Both the position numbers and the translations under genes were made by a program. From contig NZ_FOCF01000004.1 in the NCBI RefSeq assembly GCF_900110035.1, positions 69,501 to 133,500 of the forward strand: a stretch of 64,000 nucleotides of DNA. The letters are read 5' to 3'. Under the pieces are notes generated by a model that was given only the letters and a program-made list of their open reading frames with translations, searched no databases and was not told the DNA's origin. Of this stretch, positions 37,688-46,882 are shown one piece after another. Positions within the stretch are counted from its first letter, which is position 1. The number at the start of each line of letters is the position of its first letter. This stretch comes from Sphingomonas gellani. Its GTDB lineage: Bacteria; Pseudomonadota; Alphaproteobacteria; Sphingomonadales; Sphingomonadaceae.

Positions 37688-38599
37688 ATGCCCACCTTTG
37701 CGGTCGAGCAGCTCGACACCGTCGCGATCTCCGCCGGATCGGCGATCGACGGCATGGACCTGATGAGCCCCTTCGTCTGGAAGGAGGGCGACCTGTACCG
37801 GATCATGGTGCGGGGCGTGCCGCGATCGCTGACCCCGGCGATGCCGACGGGGATCATCGCGGGCGGCGCCGGCACGGACGGCCTGTTCTTCCACATGGAC
37901 AAGGGGCTGGCGATCACGCCGGGACCGGGCGCCGACGATGCCGGCGGCTGCGAGGACCCGACGGTGGTCGTCACGGGCACCGGCCATGGCGACGGCGCGG
38001 GCGAGTATCTGGTCTATTACACCGGCGTCGACGCCGCCCACCAGCAGGGCGCGATGATCCTGGCGTGCGGCCCCGACCTGTCCTCCCTGACCAAGCGCGA
38101 AGTGGTGCTGAAGGCACCGCCGGGGGAGGGCAACATGAAGGAAGCGACGCTGGCGCAGACGCCGCAAGGCGACTGGCGCCTGTTCTACGAATATGCGGCG
38201 GACGAGGCGTCGCGGATCGGCATGGCCGCCGGCCCGACGCCGCATGGACTCTGGACCGTGCAGCCCGATCCGTTCGGGATACGGGAGGACAGCTGGGACA
38301 ATTGGCACCTGTCGACCGGGCCGATGACCATATTGCCCGGACAGGACCCGGTGATGTTCTACAATGGTGCGACCCATGACGCGCGCTGGCGGATCGGGTG
38401 GATCAGTTTCGACCCCGGCTTCACGCGCGTGACCGGACGCGGGATCGAGCCGTTTCTGGTGCCGCCCCCGGCGACCAGCCGCGCGGACACCGACATCGCC
38501 TTTGCCGCGTCGACCGTCATGGAGGGGGAGCTGATCGCGCTCTATTATTCGATAGAGGATCGTATCCTGCGCCGCGCGCTGGTTCGCCGCTACGGATAG
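37688..38599 (+). CDS. GH130/GH43-like five-bladed propeller glycosidase or phosphorylase
   Basis: The 303-residue protein has the beta-propeller pattern of the GH130 (former DUF377) superfamily: DLMSPFVWKEGDLYRIMVRG, GGCEDPTVVV with the acidic DP motif, EATLAQTPQGDWRLFYEY, WHLSTGPM and VMFYNGATHDARWRIGW. No signal peptide, so it is cytoplasmic, as for beta-mannoside phosphorylases. It follows an SDR gene closely, and a GH92 alpha-mannosidase lies 2.4 kb away, so mannoside processing is a reasonable but unproven reading. Confidence 0.72.
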   Translation: MPTFAVEQLDTVAISAGSAIDGMDLMSPFVWKEGDLYRIMVRGVPRSLTPAMPTGIIAGGAGTDGLFFHMDKGLAITPGPGADDAGGCEDPTVVVTGTGHGDGAGEYLVYYTGVDAAHQQGAMILACGPDLSSLTKREVVLKAPPGEGNMKEATLAQTPQGDWRLFYEYAADEASRIGMAAGPTPHGLWTVQPDPFGIREDSWDNWHLSTGPMTILPGQDPVMFYNGATHDARWRIGWISFDPGFTRVTGRGIEPFLVPPPATSRADTDIAFAASTVMEGELIALYYSIEDRILRRALVRRYG

Positions 38600-38655
38600 C
38601 GACTGGCAAGCGCGGCCCGGTTGGTATGGCGGCCGTTCGCGGGTAAGCGGCGGGC

Positions 38656-40272
38656 ATGATCCGCGTCACCGAGTTGAAGCTGCCGTTGCACCATCCCGAC
38701 GAGGCGCTGCCGGCGGCGATCTGCAAGCGGCTGCGCATCGGCCCGCGCGACCTGGTCCGCTATGCCGTGGCGCGGCGGGCGCACGACGCGCGCGACCGGA
38801 CCAACATCGCTCTGGTCTATTCGGTCGACGTCAACGTCCGCAACGAGGGCACGGTGCTGGCCCGGTTCCGCAAGGATCGCCAGATCGGCACGACGCCCGA
38901 CACCAGCTATCGGCCGGTCGCCACCGCGCCGGAGGGGAGCGGCCGCCCGGTGGTGATCGGCGCGGGGCCGTGCGGGCTGTTTGCCGCGCTGATCCTGGCG
39001 CAGTCGGGCTTCCGCCCGATCATCCTGGATCGCGGCAAGGTCGTGCGCGAACGGACAAAGGACACCTGGGGCCTGTGGCGGCGCGGCGTGCTGAACCCGG
39101 AATCCAACGTCCAGTTCGGCGAAGGGGGCGCCGGCACCTTTTCAGACGGAAAGCTCTACAGCCGCATCAAGGATTCGCGAAACCTGGACCGCAAGGTGCT
39201 GACCGAATTCGTGAAGGCCGGCGCACCGCCGGAAATCCTGACCGAGGCGCATCCCCACATCGGTACGTTCCGGCTGGTCAAGATGGTGGAGACGATGCGC
39301 GAGACGATCGAGGCGCTGGGCGGCGAGTACCGCTTCGGCACGCGCGTCGACGGCCTGCATGTCGAGACGGACGGGGCTGGGCAGCGCTGTATCCGGGGTC
39401 TGCACCTGCACGATGGCGGCTATCTGGAGGCGAGCCATGTCGTGCTGGCGATCGGGCACAGCGCCCGTGACACGTTCGCGATGTTGCACGCGGCGGGGGT
39501 GCATGTGGAGGCAAAGCCGTTCTCGATCGGCGTCCGGATCGAGCATCCGCAGTCCTGGATCGACCAGGCCCGTTTCGGTGCCGATGCCGGCCATCCCATT
39601 CTGGGCGCGGCCGAATACCACATCTCTCACCACTGCTCGAACGGGCGGACCGTCTACAGCTTCTGCATGTGTCCGGGCGGCACGGTGGTCGCCGCGACGT
39701 CTGAGGAGGGGCGGGTCGCGACCAACGGCATGAGCCAATATTCGCGCAACGAGCGGAACGCCAATTCCGGCTTTGTCGTCGCGATCGATCCGGCGCGCGA
39801 TTATCCAGGCGATCCGCTCGCCGGCCTGACGCTGCAACGTCATTGGGAACAGCGCGCCTATGTCGCGGGGGGATCGAACTACAAGGCGCCGGCGCAGCGG
39901 GTCGGCGACTTCCTGGCGGGCCGTGCGTCGACGACGCTGGGCAGTGTCGTCCCCTCCTACAAGCCGGGTGTGCAGCCGGCCGATCTATCCGCGTGCCTGC
40001 CCGATTTCGCGGTCGCGGCGATGCGCGAGGCGCTGCCCGTGTTCGGACGGCAGATCCGCGGGTACGATCATCCCGACGTGGTCATGACGGGTGTGGAGAC
40101 GCGCACATCCTCGCCCGTCCGCTTTACGCGCGGCGACGACATGCAGAGCCTGAACACCGCCGGCCTGTATCCGGCGGGGGAAGGGGCGGGATATGCCGGC
40201 GGCATCCTGTCCGCCGCGGTCGACGGCATCAAGGTCGCAGAAGCGGTCGCGCTGAACATCCGCGCAGGCTGA
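38656..40272 (+). CDS. FAD-dependent dehydrogenase (COG2509 type)
   Basis: The 538-residue flavoprotein has an N-terminal extension with a conserved opening ([16 protein letters not shown] ... ICKRLRI) and then the dinucleotide motif [19 protein letters not shown]. Further signatures are [32 protein letters not shown] and a C-terminal [22 protein letters not shown] that closes the FAD site. These widespread enzymes are uncharacterised. It precedes rluE by eight bases, so co-transcription is likely, but no functional link is evident. Confidence 0.88.
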   Translation: MIRVTELKLPLHHPDEALPAAICKRLRIGPRDLVRYAVARRAHDARDRTNIALVYSVDVNVRNEGTVLARFRKDRQIGTTPDTSYRPVATAPEGSGRPVVIGAGPCGLFAALILAQSGFRPIILDRGKVVRERTKDTWGLWRRGVLNPESNVQFGEGGAGTFSDGKLYSRIKDSRNLDRKVLTEFVKAGAPPEILTEAHPHIGTFRLVKMVETMRETIEALGGEYRFGTRVDGLHVETDGAGQRCIRGLHLHDGGYLEASHVVLAIGHSARDTFAMLHAAGVHVEAKPFSIGVRIEHPQSWIDQARFGADAGHPILGAAEYHISHHCSNGRTVYSFCMCPGGTVVAATSEEGRVATNGMSQYSRNERNANSGFVVAIDPARDYPGDPLAGLTLQRHWEQRAYVAGGSNYKAPAQRVGDFLAGRASTTLGSVVPSYKPGVQPADLSACLPDFAVAAMREALPVFGRQIRGYDHPDVVMTGVETRTSSPVRFTRGDDMQSLNTAGLYPAGEGAGYAGGILSAAVDGIKVAEAVALNIRAG

Positions 40273-40280
40273 TCTCCGCC

Positions 40281-40817
40281 ATGCTGATACTGTTCAACAA
40301 GCCCTTCGGCGTGCTCAGCCAGTTCAGCGACCGGCGTCGCCCGACGCCGCGCTCCACCCTGTCGGAGTTCGTCGATGTGCCCGGCGTGTATCCGGCGGGG
40401 CGGCTGGACCGTGACAGCGAAGGACTGTTGGTGCTGACCGACGACGGACGCATGCAGGCACGGATCGCGGAGCCGAAGTTCAAGCTGCCCAAGACCTATC
40501 TCGTGCAGGTGGAGGGCGTACCCGACAATGCCGCGCTGGCGCGGCTGCGCCGGGGCGTGGCGCTGGCCGACGGAATGACCGCGCCGGCGGAGGTCGAGGC
40601 GATCGCAGCACCCGCGCTGTGGCCGCGTGACCCGCCCATCCGCGTCCGTGCCATTATCCCCGACAGCTGGCTGCGCCTGACGATCCGGGAGGGCCGCAAC
40701 CGGCAGGTCCGCCGCATGACCGCCGCCGTCGGCTACCCGACGCTGCGACTGGTGCGGTGGAGCGTGGGGGCCTGGACGATCGACGGGATCGCGCCGGGCA
40801 CGTGGCGGAGGGCGTGA
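40281..40817 (+). CDS. rluE: 23S rRNA pseudouridine synthase, RluE-like
   Basis: The 178-residue enzyme is short and lacks an S4 domain, as in RluE. The catalytic Asp is in [32 protein letters not shown] opens the fold, and [25 protein letters not shown] text is the RNA-binding C-terminus. RluE converts U2457 of E. coli 23S rRNA. The stop overlaps the start of the RNase H-like gene as GTGA, which couples the two RNA-related proteins. Confidence 0.88.
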   Translation: MLILFNKPFGVLSQFSDRRRPTPRSTLSEFVDVPGVYPAGRLDRDSEGLLVLTDDGRMQARIAEPKFKLPKTYLVQVEGVPDNAALARLRRGVALADGMTAPAEVEAIAAPALWPRDPPIRVRAIIPDSWLRLTIREGRNRQVRRMTAAVGYPTLRLVRWSVGAWTIDGIAPGTWRRA

Positions 40818-41200
40818 AGGTCTTCTTCGACGGCGGGTATCGTCCGGACCCGGTCGGCATGGAGTGGGCGGTGGTGGTCGGCGGACGATGCCACCGGGAA
40901 ACCGGTCTGGGTCCCGGCACCAGCATGACGGCGGAATGGCTGGCGCTGCTCGGCGCGATCAGGCTGGCGCAGGCGATGGGCCTGGCCGATCCGCTGTTCC
41001 TCGGCGATGCCAAGGCCGTGATCGCGCAGGCGAACGGGACCGTCAGATGCCCCGCGCCCCATCTGCGGCATCTGGAAGAGCTGCGCGCGATCGAGCGGCA
41101 GGTGGGGCGACGGCGTATCCGCTACGTCAAACGGACGCAGAACCTGGCGGGCATCGCCTTGGCCATGGCACACGAACGGGCTGGCCGCGCGACGCCCTGA
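40814..41200 (+). CDS. RNase H-like protein, last catalytic Asp absent
   Basis: The 128-residue protein starts at a GTG overlapping the rluE stop. It has the RNase H fold landmarks: Asp in VKVFFDGGY, Glu in MTAEWLALL and Asp in [10 protein letters not shown]. The fourth acidic residue of RNase HI (Asp in the DELA segment) is replaced, the segment reading [10 protein letters not shown]. It may keep reduced or altered nuclease activity, or bind RNA/DNA hybrids. Cytoplasmic, probably produced together with RluE. Confidence 0.75.
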   Translation: MKVFFDGGYRPDPVGMEWAVVVGGRCHRETGLGPGTSMTAEWLALLGAIRLAQAMGLADPLFLGDAKAVIAQANGTVRCPAPHLRHLEELRAIERQVGRRRIRYVKRTQNLAGIALAMAHERAGRATP

Positions 41201-41276
41201 GGCGATGCTTCTGCGATCAGCCGGCTGCGGCGCGGCGTCCGCCGCCTGCGGCAAGGCGGGCTATGTCCCCGCGCCC

Positions 41277-42680
41277 TTACGGCGCGGGTGTATCCGTCAC
41301 CGTGTGAGCGCCGCCGGCCGCATCCAGATCCAGCATGGTCGGCTTTGCCACCGAATAGCTGGGCCAAGCCGGCAGTCCGGCACCGGCGGGGTCGCCGCTT
41401 TTGACGAAATTGACCAGGTAGCGGCTGGCCGTGCGGGCGGCGGCCCGGTCGGTCGCACTGGTGTCCGCGCCGTACTTGATTGCGGCGGTGTCGAAGAAGA
41501 ACGGGATGTCGGTGGCGTGACCCGCTCCCTGCGTCGCCGGCGTCCGAGCCGATGTCGCGACATAGGAAAAGCGGTAGTAATAAGTCGGCACGCCCTTTGT
41601 CGCGAACAGCTTCGCCATGTCGCGGGCGCCATTGATCATGTAACCCGACGGGCCGCCGATATCGGCGCTGGTCGCGCCCAGCATCACCGGCCCCTTGTTG
41701 AAGCGGCCGCTGGCATAGGCCTGGCGCAGATCAACCGCGATGCGCCCGTCGACGATCGGCCAGCTATAGGTCCTGGGCTGGCCAGGCTTTGGCGACATGG
41801 CGGCAAGGTTGAGGCCATCGACCAGCTGGTCGGCGGGCAGGCGACGCAGCTTGACCAGCGCCTGCGGATCGTCGGCCGCAATCCCCTTGGCCGCGGCAAA
41901 GGTGACGCCGATCTTTTCCGCGTCGGCCAGCGTCGCGCCCGGTTCCATGCTGGGTCCGCCGGACTGGATCACCGCCTTCCTGAACAGGCCGCTCGCCAAG
42001 GGGGAAGTGACCAGCGCGTGGACGGACATGCCCCCCGCGCTTTCGCCGATGATGGTGACGTTTGCGGGATCGCCGCCGAACGCCGCGATATTGCGCCGTA
42101 CCCAGCGCAGCGCCGCGAGCTGGTCCATATAGCCGTAATTGGCCAAGAGGCCCCGGTCGGCATCCGCCCTGGTCAATTGCGGATGCGCAAAGGTCCCGAA
42201 GCGGCCGAGCCGATAGTTGAAGCTGGCGAACACGATACCCTGCTTCGCCAGTTCCGCACCCGAATAGGTCGGCGGCGACGATCCGCCGTTCACGAAGCCG
42301 CCGCCATAGATCCACACCAAGACCGGCAGCTTGCCCTTCGTCGCCGTCGGCTTCCACACATTGGCGTACAGGCAATCCTCCGCGGGCGGCGTGCCCAGGG
42401 GGGCGGCGTCGCTGGGGAAGGGCAGCTGCATGCAATCGTTGCCATAGCGCGTGGCATCACGCTCCCCCGACCACTTCGCGGCGGGCTGCGGCGCGCGCCA
42501 GCGCAGGTCGGCGACGGGCGGCGCGGCGAAGGGGATGCCCTTGAACGCGCTCACGCCGTCCGTGCTGCTGCCACGAAGCGCGCCGGTGTCGATCGTGACG
42601 CGGGTCCCCCGATCCTGCGATTGCGCGGAGGCGGCCACCGCCAGCGCCGACGACGCCGCGAGGATAAGGAAGGCGCGCAT
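41277..42680 (-). CDS. type B carboxylesterase/lipase, secreted
   Basis: The 467-residue protein has a signal peptide to about residue 20, the family opening GALRGSSTDGVSAFKGIPFA, EDCLYANVW, oxyanion GGGFVNGG, nucleophile Ser214 in GESAGGMS and the His region GAGHATDIPFFF. It hydrolyses carboxylic esters outside the cytoplasm; the substrate is not predictable. The stop codon overlaps a GC hairpin (41268-41288, stem CCCGCGCC/GGCGCGGG) that may end transcription from both converging genes. Confidence 0.9.
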   Translation of the reverse strand: MRAFLILAASSALAVAASAQSQDRGTRVTIDTGALRGSSTDGVSAFKGIPFAAPPVADLRWRAPQPAAKWSGERDATRYGNDCMQLPFPSDAAPLGTPPAEDCLYANVWKPTATKGKLPVLVWIYGGGFVNGGSSPPTYSGAELAKQGIVFASFNYRLGRFGTFAHPQLTRADADRGLLANYGYMDQLAALRWVRRNIAAFGGDPANVTIIGESAGGMSVHALVTSPLASGLFRKAVIQSGGPSMEPGATLADAEKIGVTFAAAKGIAADDPQALVKLRRLPADQLVDGLNLAAMSPKPGQPRTYSWPIVDGRIAVDLRQAYASGRFNKGPVMLGATSADIGGPSGYMINGARDMAKLFATKGVPTYYYRFSYVATSARTPATQGAGHATDIPFFFDTAAIKYGADTSATDRAAARTASRYLVNFVKSGDPAGAGLPAWPSYSVAKPTMLDLDAAGGAHTVTDTPAP

Positions 42681-42939
42681 GTCATATCTCCGGCGGGAAG
42701 GGTCAAAGGGTGCATCGTAGCGGTGGTGACCGGGCGCGACCAGAGCGTGCGTTGCTCGACGTCACGGCGAGCGATGGCAGGCTCTGCCTCCGACCGCCCG
42801 AGCTTCGCGATGTTCAGCGCCGCCGAATTGCCGTAGCGACGGCCGACGGCGCGGCTGAGCATGCGTCCTGGCTTACGGGAGACCTTCGATCGCGACCCTG
42901 TTTACCGAAACCAACCTGCCCGAACCCACTTTCGACGTC

Positions 42940-44145
42940 GTGATCGTCGGCGGCGGCCATGCGGGCGCGCAGGCGGCGATCGCCTTGCGGCAGGCGAAGT
43001 TCACGGGATCGATCGCGATCGTCGGTGAAGAGGATGAGGCGCCGTATGAGCGCCCGCCCTTGTCGAAGGATTATCTGGCCGGCGACAAGCCGTTCGAGCG
43101 GCTGCTGATCCGTCCGCGTGCCTTCTGGGCCGAGAAGCAGGTGATGCTGCTGCCCGGGCGACGCGTAGTGGCGGTGGATGCCGAAGCGCGCACCGTGGCG
43201 ACCGAGGACGAAGAGACGATCGGGTATCGCGACCTGATCTGGGCGGCCGGCGGCGCGCCGCGGCGGTTGACCTGTTCCGGTCACGATCTGGTCGGCGTCC
43301 ATGCGGTGCGGACCCGCGCCGATGTCGATCGCATGGCGGCGGAACTGGGCGCCACCAGCCGCGTGGTCGTGATCGGCGGCGGCTATATCGGGCTGGAAGC
43401 GGCGGCGGTACTGAACAAGCTGGGTAAGCATGTCACGGTGCTGGAGGCGCTCGACCGGGTGCTGGCCCGTGTCGCCGGCGAGCCGCTTTCCCGCTTTTTC
43501 GAGGCGGAGCATCGCGCGCGGGGCGTGGACGTGCGGCTAGGCGCGGCCGTCGCCTGCATCGAGGAGGCAGGGGGCCGCGCCGTCGGCGTGCGGCTGGCCG
43601 ATGGTGAGACGCTGGCGTGCGAGATGGTCGTGGTCGGCGTCGGCATTGTGCCGTCGGTGGCGCCGCTGCTGGCGGCCGGGGCGGCGGGGGGTAACGGCGT
43701 ACGGGTCGACGCGGCATGCCGTACGACGCTGCCGCACGTCTATGCGGTGGGGGATTGCGCCCTGCATGCCAACGCCTTCGCGGACGGGGCGGAAATCCGG
43801 CTGGAATCGGTGCAGAATGCGAACGACCAGGCGGTCGTGGCCGCGCGGGCGATCATGGGGGCGGACGCGCGCTACCATGCGGTGCCGTGGTTCTGGTCCA
43901 ACCAATACGACCTGCGTCTGCAAACCGTCGGACTGTCGGCGGGCCATGACCAGGCGGTGATGCGCGGCGACCCGGCCACGCGCAGCTTCTCCCTCGTGTA
44001 CCTGCGGCAGGGGCGGGTGGTCGCGCTCGACTGCGTCAACGCGACCCGCGACTATGTGCAGGGGCGCGCTATGGTCCTGGCCGGCGCCACGACCCCGCCG
44101 GAGCGGCTGGGCGATGCGACCATCCCGCTGAAGGAGATGGGCTGA
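42940..44145 (+). CDS. FAD-dependent ferredoxin-reductase-type oxidoreductase
   Basis: The protein has the putidaredoxin/rubredoxin reductase layout: FAD motif VIVGGGHAGAQAA, YERPPLSKDYLAG, NAD motif VVIGGGYIGLEAAAVL, VYAVGDC and a C-terminal reductase domain with VPWFWSNQYDLRLQ. It passes NADH electrons to a small iron-sulfur protein; none is adjacent. The GTG at 42940 starts right at the first beta-strand. The frame is open back to a TGA at about 42857 without ATG, GTG or TTG, and GGGAGA precedes an ATC codon at about 42891, so a non-standard start a few codons upstream is possible. Position of the start is therefore uncertain. Confidence 0.87.
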   Translation: MIVGGGHAGAQAAIALRQAKFTGSIAIVGEEDEAPYERPPLSKDYLAGDKPFERLLIRPRAFWAEKQVMLLPGRRVVAVDAEARTVATEDEETIGYRDLIWAAGGAPRRLTCSGHDLVGVHAVRTRADVDRMAAELGATSRVVVIGGGYIGLEAAAVLNKLGKHVTVLEALDRVLARVAGEPLSRFFEAEHRARGVDVRLGAAVACIEEAGGRAVGVRLADGETLACEMVVVGVGIVPSVAPLLAAGAAGGNGVRVDAACRTTLPHVYAVGDCALHANAFADGAEIRLESVQNANDQAVVAARAIMGADARYHAVPWFWSNQYDLRLQTVGLSAGHDQAVMRGDPATRSFSLVYLRQGRVVALDCVNATRDYVQGRAMVLAGATTPPERLGDATIPLKEMG

Positions 44146-44262
44146 CGCGATCCTCACGGTCCCAGCGCGATCCGGCTGTTGAACTGCTGCGCCCGAGGGA
44201 ACGCCGGGACGCATCCTGCGCTCTACCAGAGCCGGGCGATGATGCCGGCAAGGAGCGATGAC

Positions 44263-44508
44263 ATGGCCGAGCAGAAGAGTGCGATCCTCTACCGGATGAT
44301 CCTTCCCGATCACACCTGCCCGTTCGGCGTCCGCGCCAAGCAGATGCTGGAGGACGCAGGCTACACGGTGGACGACCGCATCCTTTCGTCGCGTGAAGAG
44401 GTCGACGCCTTCAAGCAGGAGCATGGCGTCGCAACGACGCCGCAGATCGTCATCGATGGCGAGCCGATCGGCGGCAGCGACGACCTGGAACGGTTCCTGG
44501 CGGCATGA
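44263..44508 (+). CDS. glutaredoxin-family protein (single active-site Cys)
   Basis: The 81-residue thioredoxin-fold protein has CPFG (19-22) in place of CPYC, so it is monothiol-like. TTPQIVIDGEPIGGSDDLERF is the glutathione-binding cis-Pro loop and last helix. AAGGAG precedes the ATG at 44263. It probably reduces mixed disulfides with glutathione or handles iron-sulfur clusters. The stop overlaps the tspO start as ATGA, so the two are coupled, which suggests a shared redox or stress role. Confidence 0.85.
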   Translation: MAEQKSAILYRMILPDHTCPFGVRAKQMLEDAGYTVDDRILSSREEVDAFKQEHGVATTPQIVIDGEPIGGSDDLERFLAA

Positions 44509-45041
44509 GCCAGGCAGTTGGGACGTCAGCTTCGGGATTGTCCCGGCCGGTTGCGGCAGGCCTGGTACTCGGCGTGCTGGGGATCAGCGCCCTTGTCGGC
44601 CGCCGCAACGCGCCCGACCGACAGCATCCGGCTATCCGCCGCTGGTACAAGCGGCTGGACAAGCCGTCCTTCACCCCGCCGGACGCCGTGTTCGGCGCGG
44701 TGTGGCCGGCGCTGGAGGTGGGGCTGGGCATCGGTGGATACCGCCTGCTGCGCCGACCCGCCGCCCCGCTGCGCAACGTCACGGTCGGCCTGTGGCTCGT
44801 CAATGCCGGGATGATCGGCGGGTGGACCACGCTGTTCTTCCGCGAGCGCGAGCTGGGCGCCAGTGCGGCTGCGTCGGGTGCGATGATCGCGACGGGCGCC
44901 GGCTATGCCGTCGCCGCGGCCAAGGTCGACCGACCGGCCGCCGCGCTGGCGGTGCCGTTCGTTGCATGGCTCGGCTTCGCGACAGTGCTGGCGGAACAGC
45001 TATGGGTTCGAAACACCGACAAGGATCACGTGGCGGCATAG
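44505..45041 (+). CDS. tspO: TspO/MBR-family membrane protein
   Basis: The 178-residue protein has five membrane helices and the TspO signature WYKRLDKPSFTPPDAVFGAVWPALE after helix 1. The final part WLGFATVLAEQLWVRNTD fits the family. TspO binds porphyrins and affects stress and pigment control in alphaproteobacteria. The ATG overlaps the glutaredoxin stop. It is longer at the N-terminus than Rhodobacter TspO by about 15 residues. Confidence 0.85.
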   Translation: MSQAVGTSASGLSRPVAAGLVLGVLGISALVGRRNAPDRQHPAIRRWYKRLDKPSFTPPDAVFGAVWPALEVGLGIGGYRLLRRPAAPLRNVTVGLWLVNAGMIGGWTTLFFRERELGASAAASGAMIATGAGYAVAAAKVDRPAAALAVPFVAWLGFATVLAEQLWVRNTDKDHVAA

Positions 45042-45124
45042 CCCACCGGCCCCGTCGGGGCGGCGACGCCCGCGGAGGCAGCCGCGCCCTCTGAAGGCGA
45101 CGCGGCCGGGGTCGATCCTTTGCC

Positions 45125-45562
45125 TCAGGCGGTACCGCCGACCGGCGGGACGCCCAATCTCGGGATGTCGATGGCGGGGCAGCGATCCATCACGACCTGC
45201 AACCCTGCCGCTTCCGCCCGAGCCGCGGCGTCGTGGTTGACGACGCCCAACTGCATCCAGACGGCCTTTGCACCCACGGCGATCGCCTCATCCACCGCCT
45301 CCCCGGCGGCCTCCGGGCGACGAAAGATGTCGACGATGTCGATCGGGTCGCCCAGTTGGTGCAGGTCGCGAAACACGAACTCGCCGTGGACATGCTCGCC
45401 CGTGATCTGCGGATTGACCGGAATGACCCGGTACCCATGCCGCTGAAGGAACGCCATGACCCCGTAGGAGGGGCGGCTGGGCCGGTCCGACGCCCCGACC
45501 ATGGCGATGGTCCGCGCCCCCGCCAGCAGCGCCTTTATGTCTTCGTCCCGGGTCAGCGGCAT
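45125..45562 (-). CDS. CoA-binding protein (YccU-like)
   Basis: The 145-residue Rossmann-fold protein has IAMVGASDRPSRPSYGVMAFLQRHGYRVIPVNP, the CoA-binding signature (split here across both halves of the first repeat), then VDIFRRPEAAGEAVDEAI and VWMQLGVVNHDAA. The ATG at 45562 has GGAGAG five bases upstream. Small stand-alone CoA-binding proteins of this type have no firmly established function. It converges with tspO. Confidence 0.88.
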   Translation of the reverse strand: MPLTRDEDIKALLAGARTIAMVGASDRPSRPSYGVMAFLQRHGYRVIPVNPQITGEHVHGEFVFRDLHQLGDPIDIVDIFRRPEAAGEAVDEAIAVGAKAVWMQLGVVNHDAAARAEAAGLQVVMDRCPAIDIPRLGVPPVGGTA

Positions 45563-45862
45563 GGCAACTCTCCGATAGGTCACAAGCTGAACGCGCGCGC
45601 GAAAAGGCGGTTCAAACCGGTTCGCGGGGCGTACCGTATGGAGCGTTTCTGAAGACGTGGGTCCGCAGATCGGGGCGGAGAAAGGCGTGAGCTACTCGCC
45701 AGACTTTTGCTGCGCCCCTTGTCATCGATCGCGGCCATGCGTCAGCTTGACGTCATTGCGAAAGCGCATCGGGCGCGTTGCGCGCAGAAGCGGTGCACTT
45801 CCCACAAAGTGATCGCGTCTACTGTTATGCGTCAGGCGACGAAGTACGCTGTCGCCACCGCC
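45563..45862 (-). other. 300-bp intergenic region without a supported gene
   Basis: It lies between the ends/starts of two leftward genes. The only structure noted is a 6-bp stem GGCGAC/GTCGCC (45834-45856), just beyond the mrp stop, which could be a weak terminator for mrp. The promoter of the CoA-binding gene should be in the left part. No RNA gene or protein frame is convincing. Confidence 0.4.
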
Positions 45863-46810
45863 TCAATGATCCGCCAGCCACGCCGCGACATGCTCTGCAA
45901 TGGGCGCGAAGACCGGATCGGCCGGGTCGCTGGCCGGGGGGCGGCCTGCGTCGGATGCCGTGCGGATCGCGATCAACAGCGGAACGCGGCCCAGGAAGGG
46001 CAGACCCAGGCGCTGCGCCTCCGCCTCCGCGCCGCCGCGGCCGAACGGATCGGACACTTCGCCGCAATGGGGACAGGCATAGCCAGACATGTTTTCCACC
46101 AACCCGATGACCGGCACGCCCGCCTTTGCGAACAGGTCGATCGCACGGGTCGCGTCGATCAGGGCCAGGTCCTGCGGCGTCGACACGATCACCGCGCCGG
46201 CCGGGCGGTGCTTCTGGATCATGGTCAATTGTACGTCGCCGGTGCCGGGTGGCAGGTCGACCACCAGCGTGTCGGTCGCGCCCCAGTCGGCGTCGACCAG
46301 CTGGCCCAGCGCGCCCGCGGTCATCGGCCCACGCCACGCGATCGCGCGGCCCGGCTCGACCAATTGTCCCATCGACAGCATCGGTACGCCATAGGGGGTG
46401 GGGACGGGGTCCAGCTTGCCATCGCGGGCGGTCGGCCGCTCCCCCTCGGCGGACATCAGCCTGGGTTGAGAGGGGCCGTAGATGTCGGCATCGACCAGTC
46501 CGGTGCGCCGACCCATGCGCGACAGGGCGATCGCCAGGTTCGCGGCCACCGTGGACTTGCCGACACCGCCCTTGCCCGATGCGACCGCGATTAGCCGGCG
46601 GGTGGCGCGTTCGGCGGTCATTACCACCCGGACCTCCGCACCCGGAACGCTGGCGGCGGCGCGTACCGATGCCTCCAGCGCGTCGCGGGCCTGCGGGTCC
46701 AGGCCGGTCGCGTCGACCACCACGCCGACGCGGTCGCCCTCTACGCGGACGGTCGCGCGCGGGCCTGCGACTGCCGCAACCGCGCCCTCAATCTGCCTTC
46801 GATCGATCAT
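45863..46810 (-). CDS. mrp: Mrp/NBP35 iron-sulfur cluster carrier ATPase
   Basis: The 315-residue cytoplasmic P-loop ATPase has an N-terminal MIP18-like part, the deviant Walker A SGKGGVGKST (78-87), VDADIYGPSQPRL, VVDLPPGTGDVQLT and the CxxC cluster ligand motif in YACPHCGEVSDPF. It carries and delivers Fe-S clusters as a dimer. It is divergent from hflK with 72 bp between starts. The start ATG at 46810 is supported by the normal family N-terminus. Confidence 0.92.
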   Translation of the reverse strand: MIDRRQIEGAVAAVAGPRATVRVEGDRVGVVVDATGLDPQARDALEASVRAAASVPGAEVRVVMTAERATRRLIAVASGKGGVGKSTVAANLAIALSRMGRRTGLVDADIYGPSQPRLMSAEGERPTARDGKLDPVPTPYGVPMLSMGQLVEPGRAIAWRGPMTAGALGQLVDADWGATDTLVVDLPPGTGDVQLTMIQKHRPAGAVIVSTPQDLALIDATRAIDLFAKAGVPVIGLVENMSGYACPHCGEVSDPFGRGGAEAEAQRLGLPFLGRVPLLIAIRTASDAGRPPASDPADPVFAPIAEHVAAWLADH

Positions 46811-46882
46811 GGCAGGGGCGCATACGCCCGGCACGCGCGCTTGGCACTGTTTTTGTGCCGGGGCCGTTCCTATAGAGGGCCC

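Noticed and set aside
45042..45124. CCCCG/CGGGG dyad between tspO and the CoA-binding gene as a terminator
   Set aside because: The loop is too short to fold and no T-tract follows.
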